Shown: piece after piece, positions 43,334 through 53,562 of the stretch
Layout of the letters: each line of letters begins with the position of its first letter
How positions within the stretch are numbered: the first letter of the stretch is position 1
Assembly (NCBI RefSeq): GCF_004328075.1
Contig: NZ_SJFN01000006.1
Span: 1-64,000, forward strand
Direction of reading: 5' to 3'
Origin: Siculibacillus lacustris
GTDB lineage: Bacteria > Pseudomonadota > Alphaproteobacteria > Rhizobiales > Ancalomicrobiaceae
Length of the DNA: 64,000 bases
Notes under the pieces: generated by a model
The model's input: only the letters and a program-made list of their open reading frames with translations
Databases searched by the model: none
What the model was told of the DNA's origin: nothing
Translations under genes and position numbers: made by a program

Positions 43334-45548
43334 TGACGCGGACGGCCGAGGCGATGATCGGCTTGGTGCGCAATTGCTGGATGATCCGGGTCAGGTGCTT
43401 CAGGTCCCAGACCTCGAGATCGATGATGATCTCGTGGAAGTCGGCGGCCTTGGGGATCATCTTGATGTTGTCGATGTTGCCGTCGTTCTCGGCGATGACC
43501 TGCGCGATCTGGGCGAGCGAGCCCGGCTCGTTGAGCGAATTCAGCGAGATGCGGGCCGGGAAGCGGGCCGGATCGGCCGGGTCGATGTCCCAGCGCACGT
43601 CGAGCCAGCGCGACGGCTCCTCGTCGAAGCGCTTCAGGGCCGGCGACTGGATCGGGTAGATGGTGATGCCCTCGCCCGGCGACAGGATGCCGACGATGCG
43701 ATCGCCCGGCACGGCGCCGCCCTCGGGGGCGAAATGCACCGGGAGGTCGCCCGACAGGCCGCGGATCGGGATCGAGGTGCGGTCGTCGGCGCCGCCGTCG
43801 GGGACGCGGAACTTCATCGCCCGGGCGCCGCCGGCGAGATCGAACCAGCCTTCGGTCACCGCCGACTTCTGCGAGGGCTGGCCGCGGTTCTCCTGATAGT
43901 CGGGATAGACCGCCTTCAACACCGATTCCGAGGCGACCTCACCGCGCCCGACCGCGGTCAGTGCCTCGTTGACCGAGGAATGGCCGAGGCGGTGGACGGC
44001 GGCGGCGAGCAGGGTATCGGAGAAGGCGCGGCCGGCGCGCAGGAAGGCGCGCTCCAGGATCTGCCGGCCGAGGCCGCCGAACTGCTTGCGCACCGCTTCG
44101 CGGGTGGCGCGGCGGATGGCGGCGCGGGCCTTGCCGGAGACGGCGATCTGCTCCCAGGCGGCGGGCGGCACCTGGGCCTTGGAACGGATGATCTCGACCT
44201 CGTCGCCGTTGGCGAGTTCGGTCGCCACCGGCTTGATGCGGCCGTTGATCTTGGCGCCGACGCAGGTGTTGCCGACGTCGGTGTGGACGGCATAGGCGAA
44301 GTCGATCGGCGTGGCGCCGCGCGGCAGGGCGATGATCTTGCCCTTCGGCGTGAAGCAGAACACCTGATCCTGAAACAACTCGAGCTTGGTGTTCTCGAGG
44401 AATTCTTCGGGGTTCAGGTTGGGGTCGTTGAGGCGCTGGATGGTTTCGCGCAGCCAGGCATAGGCGCCCGAGGCCTCGGACAATTTGACGATGTTGCGGC
44501 CGCCGGCGATGCGGTCGCCGTCCTTGTAGAGGGCATGGGCAGCGATGCCGAATTCGGCGAAGCGGTGCATCTCCTCGGTGCGGATCTGCAACTCGACGCG
44601 CTGGCGCCCGGGCCCGACCACGGTGGTGTGGATCGAGCGGTAGTCGTTCTGCTTCGGCGTCGAGACGTAGTCCTTGAAGCGCCCGGGGACCATCGACCAG
44701 GTGGTGTGGACGATGCCGAGAGCGCGGTAGCAGTTCTCGACGGTCTCGACGACGATGCGGAAGCCGTAGATGTCGGAGAGCTGCTCGAAGCTCAGGCTCT
44801 TGCGCTGGACCTTGACGAAGATCGAATAGGGCTTCTTCTCGCGTCCCTTGACGCGGGCGGAGATGCCGTTCGAGGACAGTTTCTCGGTGAGCGCGATCTC
44901 GATCGCCGGGATCAGATTCTTGTTGGCCTCGCGCAGGGCGTCGAGGCGGCCGACGATCGACTGATAGGCGTCGGGCTGGAGGTAGCGGAAGGAGAGATCC
45001 TCGAGCTCCTCGCGCATGCTCTGCATGCCCATGCGGCCGGCCAGCGGCGCATAGATCTCCATCGTCTCTTCGGCGATGCGCAGGCGCTTGTCGTCGCGCA
45101 TGAACTGCAGGGTGCGCATGTTGTGCAGGCGGTCGGCGAGCTTGACCAGCAGCACGCGCACGTCGGCGGCGACCGCCAACAGCAGGCGACGGAAGTTTTC
45201 GGCCTGTTCGGTCTTCTTGGAGACGAAGTCGAGCTTCTTGAGCTTGGTCAGGGCGTCGACCAGCGTGCCGATCTCGGGACCGAACTGGCGGTCGATCTCG
45301 GCGCGGGTGGCGTCGGTGTCCTCGATGGTGTCGTGGAGCAGGGCCACTGCGATGGTGGCGTCGTCGAGGCGCAGATCGGTGAGGATCGCGGCGACTTCGA
45401 GCGGATGGGAGAAGTAGGGATCACCGGACGCCCGCTTCTGCGGCGCGTGTTTCATCATCCCGTAGACGTAGGCCTTGTCGAGGAGCGCTTCGTCGACGTT
45501 GGGATTGTAGCGCCGCACCCGCTCGACGAGTTCGTATTGCCGCATCAT
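43326..45548 (-). CDS. rsh: Bifunctional (p)ppGpp synthetase/hydrolase Rsh
   Basis: 740 residues from ATG ATG at 45543-45548. The HD hydrolase domain is intact: His48 (YFSHPLE), HD at 72-73 and ED (HDTIEDT). The synthetase domain has SDIYGFRIVV and the RXKD motif (RFKDYV), which marks bifunctional enzymes. TGS (CFTPKGKIIALPRGATPIDFAYAVH) and a C-terminal ACT domain follow. It sets the stringent response. The rpoZ gene lies 164 bp upstream on the same strand, a common link, as omega is needed for ppGpp to act on RNA polymerase. Confidence 0.96.
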   Translation of the reverse strand: MMRQYELVERVRRYNPNVDEALLDKAYVYGMMKHAPQKRASGDPYFSHPLEVAAILTDLRLDDATIAVALLHDTIEDTDATRAEIDRQFGPEIGTLVDALTKLKKLDFVSKKTEQAENFRRLLLAVAADVRVLLVKLADRLHNMRTLQFMRDDKRLRIAEETMEIYAPLAGRMGMQSMREELEDLSFRYLQPDAYQSIVGRLDALREANKNLIPAIEIALTEKLSSNGISARVKGREKKPYSIFVKVQRKSLSFEQLSDIYGFRIVVETVENCYRALGIVHTTWSMVPGRFKDYVSTPKQNDYRSIHTTVVGPGRQRVELQIRTEEMHRFAEFGIAAHALYKDGDRIAGGRNIVKLSEASGAYAWLRETIQRLNDPNLNPEEFLENTKLELFQDQVFCFTPKGKIIALPRGATPIDFAYAVHTDVGNTCVGAKINGRIKPVATELANGDEVEIIRSKAQVPPAAWEQIAVSGKARAAIRRATREAVRKQFGGLGRQILERAFLRAGRAFSDTLLAAAVHRLGHSSVNEALTAVGRGEVASESVLKAVYPDYQENRGQPSQKSAVTEGWFDLAGGARAMKFRVPDGGADDRTSIPIRGLSGDLPVHFAPEGGAVPGDRIVGILSPGEGITIYPIQSPALKRFDEEPSRWLDVRWDIDPADPARFPARISLNSLNEPGSLAQIAQVIAENDGNIDNIKMIPKAADFHEIIIDLEVWDLKHLTRIIQQLRTKPIIASAVRVNG

Positions 45549-45712
45549 GGGGACGATCTCGACCTCGACCTCCGCGCGACCCCGATCGGGACCGCAGTTC
45601 CTCGCTCGTCGACGATTCGAAGACCCCGTCCAGCGACGGCGACGCCCGCGAAGCGCGGGCGTGGCACGAAGCGACGGACGGAGCGGCACGCAGGCGTGAA
45701 GCCGGCGATGCC

Positions 45713-46090
45713 TCAGTCCTCTTCTTCCTTGTCGGGCGGCACCAGGCCCTCGAGGCCGCGCAGAAGCTCTTCTTCCGACATGCGGTCGAACTGCATCTCG
45801 GCGTCGTCCTCGGAGGACGACGACGTGACCTGGGCCACCGCCTCGGATTCCGGTTCGTCGACTTCGACGAACTTCTGCAGCGAGTGGATGAACTCTTCGT
45901 GCAGATCGGCCGGGCTGACGGTCTCGTCGGCGATCTCGCGCAACGCGACCACGGGATTCTTGTCGTTGTCGCGATCGATGGTGATCGACGATCCGGCCGA
46001 GATCATACGAGCCCGATGGCTCGCCAGGAGCACCAGCTCGAACCGATTTTCCACCTTGTCGATGCAATCTTCGACGGTGACGCGCGCCAT
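45713..46090 (-). CDS. rpoZ: RNA polymerase omega subunit
   Basis: 125 residues from the ATG at 46088-46090. The start [20 protein letters not shown] is typical. [14 protein letters not shown] is the conserved core. The acidic tail ([20 protein letters not shown]) is longer than in E. coli, as usual in Alphaproteobacteria. It supports RNA polymerase assembly and ppGpp response. Confidence 0.96.
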   Translation of the reverse strand: MARVTVEDCIDKVENRFELVLLASHRARMISAGSSITIDRDNDKNPVVALREIADETVSPADLHEEFIHSLQKFVEVDEPESEAVAQVTSSSSEDDAEMQFDRMSEEELLRGLEGLVPPDKEEED

Positions 46091-46512
46091 TCCACTTCTC
46101 CTCGCGGGGGAATTCGAAAGCGGAGACATAGGCCGAAGCCGGCGGAAAAGCAACGCCGCCGCGCATCTTCGCCGAAACGCGCCGCCACGGCGCATGTCGG
46201 CGCAGGGGCAAAGCGAAGCGCGAGCCGAGCCGCCAAGTCGTTGCGTCGCTTGTACGCCGGAGTTTCCCTTCGGTCAGGTATACCAGTCCGAGCCTAGCGA
46301 TCTCGTGATCGATGGCGCGACTCTCGGCCGCTGGAAACCCGGCCGGAAATGTACTATCTTGCTGCGGCGACGAAGCTACGGTGCCGTTCTGTCGAGTCGG
46401 GCGCAGAATCACGTACGTTAGTCTTCGGTGCAATTTCGCGCCTCGTAAGCGTCATTTCATAAAACAAGGCTACGAGGCCCATCAGCCCCTGTACACGGAA
46501 GACCACGTAACT
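46091..46512. other. Divergent regulatory region between rpoZ and the NYN gene
   Basis: 422 bp between divergent starts. It must contain both promoters. The part nearest the NYN gene (46,390-46,510) is AT-richer than average. No clear -35/-10 pair was found. An open frame crossing it (46312 to the NYN start) is an unlikely extension: it has three Cys and no conserved look. Confidence 0.5.
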
Positions 46513-47121
46513 ATGTTTGACCCACGCGAGAAAATCGCGCTGTTCATCGACGGCGCGAATCTGTATGCGACTTCGAAAGCCCTCGGTTTCGATATCGACT
46601 ACAAGCGTCTCCTGCAGGAATTCAAATCGACGAGCTATCTTCTTCGCGCATTCTACTATACCGCGCTGATCGAAGATCAGGAATACTCCTCGATCCGCCC
46701 GCTGATCGACTGGCTCGATTACAACGGCTACAAGGTCGTGACCAAGGCCACCAAGGAGTTCTTCGACTCCACCGGCCGCCGCAAGATCAAGGCGAACATG
46801 GACATCGAACTGGCGGTCGACGCCATGGAGATGGCCGAGCACATCGACCACATGGTGTTGTTCTCCGGCGACGGCGATTTCCGCCGCCTCGTCGAGGCGG
46901 TGCAGCGCAAGGGCAAGAAGGTGTCGGTGATCTCGACCCTGCAGACCCAGCCGCCGATGATCGCCGACGATCTGCGCCGTCAGGCCGACCACTTCGTCGA
47001 TCTCGCCACCCTGCAGTCGCGGATCGGCCGCGACCCGGCCGAGCGGCTCGCCCGCATGGCCGAACGCGACGCCCAGCGCCGTCAGCACGCGCCGGACGAC
47101 GAGGATTTCGAAGAGAGCTGA
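46513..47121 (+). CDS. NYN-domain (LabA/DUF88) protein
   Basis: 202 residues from the ATG at 46513. NYN domains are PIN-like nucleases; the acidic residues are visible in ALFIDGANLYATSKALG, DIELAVDAMEMAEH and LFSGDGDFRRLVEAV, with FYYTALIEDQEY before them. RNA cleavage is inferred. The last 30 residues are charged and disordered. It lies between rpoZ and the uracil-DNA glycosylase gene, a common order in this group. Its long in-frame extension upstream is not supported. Confidence 0.9.
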   Translation: MFDPREKIALFIDGANLYATSKALGFDIDYKRLLQEFKSTSYLLRAFYYTALIEDQEYSSIRPLIDWLDYNGYKVVTKATKEFFDSTGRRKIKANMDIELAVDAMEMAEHIDHMVLFSGDGDFRRLVEAVQRKGKKVSVISTLQTQPPMIADDLRRQADHFVDLATLQSRIGRDPAERLARMAERDAQRRQHAPDDEDFEES

Positions 47122-47355
47122 GGGCCGCCCGATCGTCACTCCGGTGGCGACGGGACGACCGGTGCCTTCGGTCGGCGATCCTTTCGAGGGCGCCGCGCGA
47201 TTTTCGAACCATCGACGTCGCGGCGCGTGATCCGCCGCCGCGACGTCGATTCCTCATGCCGCTCGGCGGCCTTCGCGGTCGCGCGATCCGTGGCGGACTC
47301 CCGTGCGTGCCCGGACGGACGCCGCAAGCCCCCCGCCCCTGCCCTCCGGTGACCG

Positions 47356-48024
47356 ATGCCCCATCCCGCTTCCGCCGTGCCGCTCGATCCCGGCCACGAC
47401 TGTCCGTTGTGTCCGCGCCTCGTCGCATTCCGCGAGGACTGGCGCCGGCGCGAACCCGAATGGTTCAACGGCCCGGTGCCGAGCTTCCCGAGTGCGGCGC
47501 CTCGGCTGTTGGTGGTCGGTCTCGCCCCCGGGGTGCGCGGCGCCAACCGCACCGGCCGGCCGTTCACCGGCGACTATGCCGGCGAGCTGCTCTACGAGAC
47601 GCTGATCGACTACGGCTTCGCGCAAGGCACCTTCCGGGCCGATCCGCAGGACGGGCTGACGCTGACCGGGGCGCTGATCACCAATGCGGTGCGCTGCGTG
47701 CCGCCGGAGAACAAGCCGACGCCGGCGGAGATCCAGACCTGCCGGCCGTTCCTGATCGCCACCCTCGCCGCCCATCCGGGGCTCACCGACGTGCTGGCGC
47801 TCGGCCGCATCGCCCATGAGACGTTCCTCAGAACCGTTGGCGAAAAGCTCGCGGCCCGGCCCTTCGCCCATGGCGCGATCCACGGGCTCGCGAACGGCCT
47901 GCGCCTCCACGACAGCTATCATTGCTCCCGTTACAACACCAACACCGGCCGCCTGACGCGGGCGATGTTCCGCTCGGTGTTCGACGGCATCGCCGCGGCG
48001 ATGGGACACCCGCCGCGCGCCTGA
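47356..48024 (+). CDS. Uracil-DNA glycosylase, family 5 (UDGb)
   Basis: 222 residues. Four Cys suited to a 4Fe-4S cluster are Cys16, Cys19, Cys114 and Cys129. Motif 1 is GLAPGVRGANRTGRPFTGD and the C-terminal motif is HDSYHCSRYNTNTG, both hallmarks of family 5. The enzyme removes uracil and related damaged bases. It starts 234 bp after the NYN gene and ends 17 nt before the convergent acyltransferase gene. Confidence 0.92.
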   Translation: MPHPASAVPLDPGHDCPLCPRLVAFREDWRRREPEWFNGPVPSFPSAAPRLLVVGLAPGVRGANRTGRPFTGDYAGELLYETLIDYGFAQGTFRADPQDGLTLTGALITNAVRCVPPENKPTPAEIQTCRPFLIATLAAHPGLTDVLALGRIAHETFLRTVGEKLAARPFAHGAIHGLANGLRLHDSYHCSRYNTNTGRLTRAMFRSVFDGIAAAMGHPPRA

Positions 48025-48041
48025 TCCCCCGCCGGGACGCG

Positions 48042-49142
48042 TCAGAACATCCGGCGCAGGCCGGGGACGCGGGTCAACACGCCGGCGCTCAAAGCCCACG
48101 ACACCAGCCAGGCGATCAGGGTGATCGCCGGCATCTTGACGTGGATCGACACCGGCCAGGCGACGGCGATCAGGGCCAGCGGATAGAGAATGAGCGGGTG
48201 CAGGTAGTAGATGCCGTAGGCGGTGCGGGCGAGCGACTGCGACACCGGGCCGTGGCTGCGGCGGAGCGAGAAGACCGCGATGCCGGCCAGCAGCGAGGTG
48301 AAGCAGAAGACGTTGAAGAAGACGGCGGTCGCGAGGTTCACCAGCCCCGCCGGCGCGAGCGTCGGCAGGATCATCCGGGTGGCGTCGTAGACGAGGCCCG
48401 CGACAATCATCGCCGGCAGCCAGTGCACCAGCTTCGGATGCCAGCCGCCGTCGGTGAACCAGCCGGAGCGATCGGCCCAGATGCCCAGCGCGAAATAGCC
48501 GACATAGAGCGGCACCCGTGCCGGCTGATAGACCAGAACCCAATTGTGCGACCAGCGGTCGACCGACGAGCCGGTGGCGAGCGAGGCGAGGATCATCGCC
48601 AGCACGAAGGCGGCGAGGACCCAGGCGGGCGGCGCGGCGGGACGGCGGCGCCAGATCGCCGTACCCGCGGTCAGGCGCCAGACGAGGGCGGTCGCCAGGA
48701 ACAGGGCGAGGAGCACGCCGAGGAACCAATAGACCGACTGCTGGTAGGCGACGCCCCAGAAGTCGCCGGTCCAGAAGGCAAAGAGCGAAAGCGGTGCGCC
48801 GCGGCTGTAATAGATCATCCAGGCGGTCGGGGGGGCGAGGACCAGCACGCCGAAGACCCAAGGGCCGCCGATGCGGATCGCCTTGTCCTTCAGAAAAGTC
48901 GCCGCGCCTTTCCGCTCGAGCGAGGGCAAAGCGAAATAGCCGGCGAGGAAGAACATGATCAGCATGATCGGCACGTCGACCAACAGGACGAAGCGCGTGT
49001 AGATCAGGCTGCGTTGGGGATCGAGGACGTACCACCACTCCGGCGCATAGACCATGTAGGTGAGCGCGGCGTGGAGGGCCACCACCAGGAAGACGACGAA
49101 GGCACGCAGTTCGTCGAGCGCGCGGAACCGATCGGTCGGCAT
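48042..49142 (-). CDS. Acyltransferase family 3 membrane protein
   Basis: 366 residues from the ATG at 49140-49142. It has about ten hydrophobic segments. The family start FRALDELRAFVVFLVVALHAALTY includes the conserved His, and MIMFFLAGYFALPSLERKG follows. The C-terminal TAYGIYYLHPLILYPLAL is typical. It may O-acylate a polysaccharide or glucan. The frame upstream of the chosen start has no family character. Confidence 0.88.
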   Translation of the reverse strand: MPTDRFRALDELRAFVVFLVVALHAALTYMVYAPEWWYVLDPQRSLIYTRFVLLVDVPIMLIMFFLAGYFALPSLERKGAATFLKDKAIRIGGPWVFGVLVLAPPTAWMIYYSRGAPLSLFAFWTGDFWGVAYQQSVYWFLGVLLALFLATALVWRLTAGTAIWRRRPAAPPAWVLAAFVLAMILASLATGSSVDRWSHNWVLVYQPARVPLYVGYFALGIWADRSGWFTDGGWHPKLVHWLPAMIVAGLVYDATRMILPTLAPAGLVNLATAVFFNVFCFTSLLAGIAVFSLRRSHGPVSQSLARTAYGIYYLHPLILYPLALIAVAWPVSIHVKMPAITLIAWLVSWALSAGVLTRVPGLRRMF

Positions 49143-49428
49143 GGCACCACCAGGACCCGCCGGCCGGGGCAGTGCGAAGCGCCTGTCCCTCGGTCGCGCG
49201 GGGCACCGGGTACCAGAGCACACCGTGACGCGGGGTCAATGCTACCAAGGGCCGCGGGTCGCCACCGCACTCGGCCATCGCCGACGGCGTCGCAGCGGTG
49301 ACATGTCTCGGTCGTATCCGTGCGGCCGACGATCGTGCGGAAACCCCGCCGGATCGGCAGGCGATGCGAGGCCGCGGCGACGCCCCGACGGCACTGGCAC
49401 CGGACGGCGTGGCCGATCGCCGCGGCGA

Positions 49429-49824
49429 TCACTCCGGACGTTTCGGTTCGATCAGGTCCCAGCGATTGCCGTAGAGATCCGCGAAGACCGCGACCGTGCC
49501 ATAGGTCTCCCGGCGGGGCTCTTCGAGGAAGCAAACCCCGCGGGCGGCGAAGGCGGCATGGTCGCGCACGAAGTCGTCGGTCTCCAGGAAGAAGCCGACG
49601 CGGCCGCCGGTCTGGTCGCCGATCCGCGCCCGTTGCGCTTCACCGTCGGCGCGGGCCAACAGCAGGGCGGCCCCGGAACCGGGCGGGGCGACCACCACCC
49701 AGCGTTTGCCGCCGCCGAGATCATCGTCGGCGCGCAGTGTGAAGCCGAGGCGCTCGACATAGAAGGCGATCGCCGCATCATAGTCGGCGACGACCAGCGC
49801 GACGCAGGCGATCCGCGGCGGCAT
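49429..49824 (-). CDS. VOC-family (glyoxalase/bleomycin-resistance) protein
   Basis: 131 residues from the ATG at 49822-49824. The paired beta-alpha-beta units are RIACVALVVADYDAAIAFYVERLGFTL and GRVGFFLETDDFVRDHAAFAARGV, with YGTVAVFADLYGNRWDLIEP near the end carrying the last metal-ligand Glu. The substrate is unknown. It lies 5 nt downstream of smpB and is probably in the same transcript. Confidence 0.88.
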   Translation of the reverse strand: MPPRIACVALVVADYDAAIAFYVERLGFTLRADDDLGGGKRWVVVAPPGSGAALLLARADGEAQRARIGDQTGGRVGFFLETDDFVRDHAAFAARGVCFLEEPRRETYGTVAVFADLYGNRWDLIEPKRPE

Positions 49825-49829
49825 ACGCG

Positions 49830-50303
49830 TCACTCGCGATACTTCATGATCCGCGACTTCTCGCGGTTCCACTCGCGCTCTTTCTCGGTCTCGCGCTTGT
49901 CGGCGGCGTTCTTGCCCTTGGCCAGCGCCAGCGTGATCTTGGCGCGGCCCTTCTCGTTGAAGTGGATGTCGAGCGGGACGAGGGTCAGGCCTTCGCGCTC
50001 GACCGCACCCATCAGCTTGTTGATCTCCTTGCGGTGCATCAACAGCCGACGGGGGCGACGAGTCTCGTGGTTGAACCGGTTGGCCTGGAGGTATTCCGGG
50101 ACATAGGCGTTGTAGAGATAGAGATCGTTGCCGTAGGGCGCGGCATAGCTGTCGGTGATGTTGGAGCGGCCACCGCGCAGCGACTTGATCTCGGTGCCGG
50201 TCAACTGAATGCCGGCCTCCCAAGTGTCGATGATGTGATACGAGAATCGCGCCTTGCGGTTCTCGGCGGCGAGCCGATGGCCGTCGCCCTTGGGAGCGGT
50301 CAT
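49830..50303 (-). CDS. smpB: SsrA-binding protein SmpB
   Basis: 157 residues. Binds tmRNA and brings it to stalled ribosomes. Conserved parts are [12 protein letters not shown] near the start, [15 protein letters not shown] and the C-terminal basic tail ([11 protein letters not shown], then [16 protein letters not shown]). The start ATG lies 16 nt after dapA. No tmRNA gene was seen nearby. Confidence 0.96.
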   Translation of the reverse strand: MTAPKGDGHRLAAENRKARFSYHIIDTWEAGIQLTGTEIKSLRGGRSNITDSYAAPYGNDLYLYNAYVPEYLQANRFNHETRRPRRLLMHRKEINKLMGAVEREGLTLVPLDIHFNEKGRAKITLALAKGKNAADKRETEKEREWNREKSRIMKYRE

Positions 50304-50319
50304 CGGTCGTTCCTCCGCG

Positions 50320-51195
50320 TCAAATGATGCCGGCGTGCGCCGCGGCGGCGTCGATCTCGGCGGCGGTGGCGGCGGTGATCGGCACCATCGGCAGACGCAG
50401 CTCGTTGCGCATCTTACCGAGTTTGGCGGCGAGATACTTCGGCCCGGCGGGGTTGGGCTCGAGGAACAGCGCGCGATGCAACGGCATCAGGCGGTCCTGC
50501 CAGGCGAGCGCCGCGGCATAGTCACCGGCCAGCGTCGCCGCCTGGAAGGCCGCGACGGCGCGCGGCGCGACATTGGCGGTGACCGAGATGCAGCCGACCC
50601 CACCGTGGGCGTTGAAGCCGAGCGCGGTGCCGTCTTCGCCCGAGAGCTGGACGAAGTCGGGGCCGCAGGCGGCGCGCTGCAGCGACGGACGCAGCAGGTT
50701 GCCAGTGGCATCCTTGACGCCCCTGATGTTGCGGCCTTCCTTGAACAGGCGGGCCATCGTCTCCACCGTCATGTCGATCACCGACCGCGGCGGGATGTTG
50801 TAGATGAAGATCGGAATGCCGACCGCGGCATCGATCGCCAGGAAATGGCGGAACAGCCCCTCCTGGTTCGGCTTGTTGTAATAGGGCGTGACCACCAACA
50901 GGGCGTCGGCCCCGGCCTTTTCGGCATGGGTCGCCAGATCGATGGCTTCGGCGGTGTTGTTGGAGCCGGCGCCGGCGATCACCGGGATCTTGCCCTTGGC
51001 GACCTCGAGGGTCAGTTCGACCACCCGCTTGTGCTCGGCATGGCTCAGCGTCGGGCTCTCGCCGGTGGTGCCGCAGGGCACCACGCCGTTGGTGCCTTCG
51101 GCGATCTGCCAGGCGACGAAGTCCTGCAGGGCTTTCTCGTCCACGGCCCCGTTCGCGAACGGCGTGACGAGTGCTGTGATCGACCCCTTGAACAT
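50320..51195 (-). CDS. dapA: 4-hydroxy-tetrahydrodipicolinate synthase
   Basis: 291 residues from the ATG at 51193-51195. Schiff-base Lys161 (GVKDATGN), Tyr132 and the Thr43-Thr44 pair (CGTTGES) are all present. It condenses pyruvate with aspartate semialdehyde for lysine and diaminopimelate. It heads the dapA-smpB-VOC run and is divergent from the transglycosylase gene. Confidence 0.96.
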   Translation of the reverse strand: MFKGSITALVTPFANGAVDEKALQDFVAWQIAEGTNGVVPCGTTGESPTLSHAEHKRVVELTLEVAKGKIPVIAGAGSNNTAEAIDLATHAEKAGADALLVVTPYYNKPNQEGLFRHFLAIDAAVGIPIFIYNIPPRSVIDMTVETMARLFKEGRNIRGVKDATGNLLRPSLQRAACGPDFVQLSGEDGTALGFNAHGGVGCISVTANVAPRAVAAFQAATLAGDYAAALAWQDRLMPLHRALFLEPNPAGPKYLAAKLGKMRNELRLPMVPITAATAAEIDAAAAHAGII

Positions 51196-51519
51196 CGTAT
51201 GATCCCTTCGGATGGTGCTTCGACGACGGACGGCGCAGGAACGCCTCCGGGGCGCTGGGCAAGGCCCGGCGCGACGAAGAGCGGGCCGGGACAATAGTCC
51301 CCGCACCCGACGACGGCAAGTCGGCGAAACGGCGGAAACCCCGGGTCGTAAAGTCTTTGTTCATCATCCCGGACCTAGGCTCGGATCGATGTTCCGGAGA
51401 CCCGTCCGGACCCGGCTCGCGTCCCGATGCGGAGGCGAGGCGAACCATGCCCGCGGACGGCGGGCGACGGGCGGACCCGTTCGCACCGATCGCGGAGGAC
51501 CCGCGGCGAGGAGACTTCG
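51196..51519. other. Divergent regulatory region between dapA and the transglycosylase gene
   Basis: 324 bp that must hold both promoters. The open frame crossing it ahead of the transglycosylase start (from 51427) is basic and not conserved in character. No convincing promoter hexamers were found. Confidence 0.5.
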
Positions 51520-53562
51520 ATGCTCGCGACCACCCGACGGCTCGTTCTGGGCCTTCTGCCGGCGATGGCGCTGGCCGCGACCGGGATCCCCGGCACGGCC
51601 GCCGCCGCCGATCTGGCGACGGCGCTGACGGCGGCGGCGCGCGGCGACGTCGCCGCGGTCAACGGCATGCGCGACGGTCTCGACCGGCTCGATCAGAAGA
51701 TCGTCGACTGGTACCTGATCCGCATGGGCTCGGGCCTGCCGTCGGCGGCGATCACCCAATTCGCCATCGCCAATCCGAGTTGGCCCGATCCGGAGTTCTT
51801 CCGCCGCCGCGCCGAACAGGCGCTGGAGAAGGAGAACCCGTCGGCCGACGACGTGATCTACGCCTTCCAGGGCTCGCGCCCCTATTCCAACCGCGGCCGC
51901 ATCATGCTGGCCCGCGCCCTGGTCCAGAAGGGCCGGGCCGGCGAGGCCGCGCCCTGGGCGCGCTACGCCTATCGCGACGACAAGCTCACCGACGAGGAGA
52001 GTGCGGTCCTCGAGAACGAATTCGGGTCGCTGCTGGAGAAGGGCGACTACAAGGCGCGCTTCGACATGGCGCTGCTCAAGGGCCACGCGGCGGAAGCGGT
52101 GCGCGCGGCGCGCAAGCTCGGCAGCGGCTGGGAAGCGCTGGCCCAGGCCGGTCTGGCGGTGGAGAAGAAGCAGAGCAACGCCGGATCGCTGATCGATCAG
52201 GTGCCGTCGAGCCTGCGCGACGATCCGACCGCGCTGTTCGTGCGCGCCCAATATGCGCGGCGCACCGAACACTGGAAGGAGGCGGCCGAGTTCCTGATCC
52301 GTGCGCCCAAGGATCCCAAGGCGATGGGCTCGCCCGACCAGTGGTGGGAAGAAAAGCGCATCGTCAGCCGCAAGCTGATCGACCTCGGCGACGCCCGCAC
52401 CGCCTACAAGGTGGTGGTCGGCCACACCGGTTCGACGCCCGCCAACCAGGCGGAAGCCGACTTCCATGCCGGCTGGTACGCGCTGCGCTTCCTCAACGAC
52501 CCGTCGACGGCGATGCGTCACTTCGCGGCGGTGGCCGAGGACAGTGCCAAGCCGGTGACCCGGGCGCGGGCCTATTACTGGATGGGCCGGGCCGCCGAGG
52601 CCGGCGCCTCCGGCTCGTCGCGCGAGTACTACACGCGGGCGGCCGACTTCGGCTTCACCTTCTACGGCCAGATGGCACGGGGCAAACTCGGGTTGTCGGA
52701 TCTCGGGATCAGCCGCACCGTGTCGCCCAACGGCGCCGACAAGGCGGCGATCGAGCGCGACGACCGTTTCGAGGCGCTGCGGCGCATCGGCAAGCTCGGC
52801 CGGCGCGATCTCGCCTCGACGTTCTACAAGCACATGGCCGAGAGCCTGCCGACCGCCGGTCAGGTCGCGGCGCTGATCGAGATGGCCGAGAAGCAGGGCT
52901 GGACCAATCTGGCGGTGACCGCCGGCAAGGCCGGGGCCCAGCGCGGCCTCGACATGCAGGCGATGGCCTTCCCGATCGGCCTGCCGACCGACATCGACAC
53001 CTCGGGTCTCGAACGGGCGCTGGCCTTCGCGATCACCCGCCAGGAGAGCGAGTTCAACCAGTCCGTGGTGTCCTCGGCGGGGGCGACCGGCATCTTCCAG
53101 GTGATGCCGGTGGCCGGCCGCGAGGCGGCCAAGAAGCTCGGCATTCCGTTCAATCCCGACGCCTGGCGCAACAACGCCGCCTACAACGTCCGTCTCGGCT
53201 CGGCCTATGTCGCCAATCTGGTCGGCAACTACGACGGCAACTACGTGATGGCGATCGCCGGCTACAACGCCGGGCCGGGCCGCATCCACGACTGGGTCCA
53301 GGCCTATGGCGATCCGCGCACCGGTCAGGTCGACATCGTCGACTGGATGGAGCGGATTCCGTTCTCCGAGACCCGCAACTACGTCCACCGGGTGCTCGAG
53401 AACCTCCAGGTCTATCGTTTCCGGCTGGAAGGGCGGAAGCTCGAACTGGCCCAGGATCTCGCCCGTGGCATCGGCGCCCGCGCCGCCACGACGGGCTCGA
53501 TCCCGACCTCGCCGGTCGCCAAGAGTTCGATCGGCATCGGCTCCTGGCTGCTCGGCGACTGA
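51520..53562 (+). CDS. Soluble lytic murein transglycosylase
   Basis: 680 residues from the ATG at 51520, which follows GAGGAG. A Sec signal peptide covers about residues 1-30 (cleavage after GTAAAA). A helical TPR-like superhelix follows to about residue 480. The Slt catalytic domain has the Glu in ITRQESEFNQS, then SSAGATGIFQVMP, NVRLGSAYV and YNAGPGR. It cleaves peptidoglycan glycan strands to anhydromuropeptides. It is the last recognisable core gene before the repeat region. Confidence 0.94.
   Translation: MLATTRRLVLGLLPAMALAATGIPGTAAAADLATALTAAARGDVAAVNGMRDGLDRLDQKIVDWYLIRMGSGLPSAAITQFAIANPSWPDPEFFRRRAEQALEKENPSADDVIYAFQGSRPYSNRGRIMLARALVQKGRAGEAAPWARYAYRDDKLTDEESAVLENEFGSLLEKGDYKARFDMALLKGHAAEAVRAARKLGSGWEALAQAGLAVEKKQSNAGSLIDQVPSSLRDDPTALFVRAQYARRTEHWKEAAEFLIRAPKDPKAMGSPDQWWEEKRIVSRKLIDLGDARTAYKVVVGHTGSTPANQAEADFHAGWYALRFLNDPSTAMRHFAAVAEDSAKPVTRARAYYWMGRAAEAGASGSSREYYTRAADFGFTFYGQMARGKLGLSDLGISRTVSPNGADKAAIERDDRFEALRRIGKLGRRDLASTFYKHMAESLPTAGQVAALIEMAEKQGWTNLAVTAGKAGAQRGLDMQAMAFPIGLPTDIDTSGLERALAFAITRQESEFNQSVVSSAGATGIFQVMPVAGREAAKKLGIPFNPDAWRNNAAYNVRLGSAYVANLVGNYDGNYVMAIAGYNAGPGRIHDWVQAYGDPRTGQVDIVDWMERIPFSETRNYVHRVLENLQVYRFRLEGRKLELAQDLARGIGARAATTGSIPTSPVAKSSIGIGSWLLGD

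Noticed and set aside
51196-51519. tmRNA gene near smpB/dapA
   Set aside because: No tRNA-like TTCGAATC end or tag-coding segment found.
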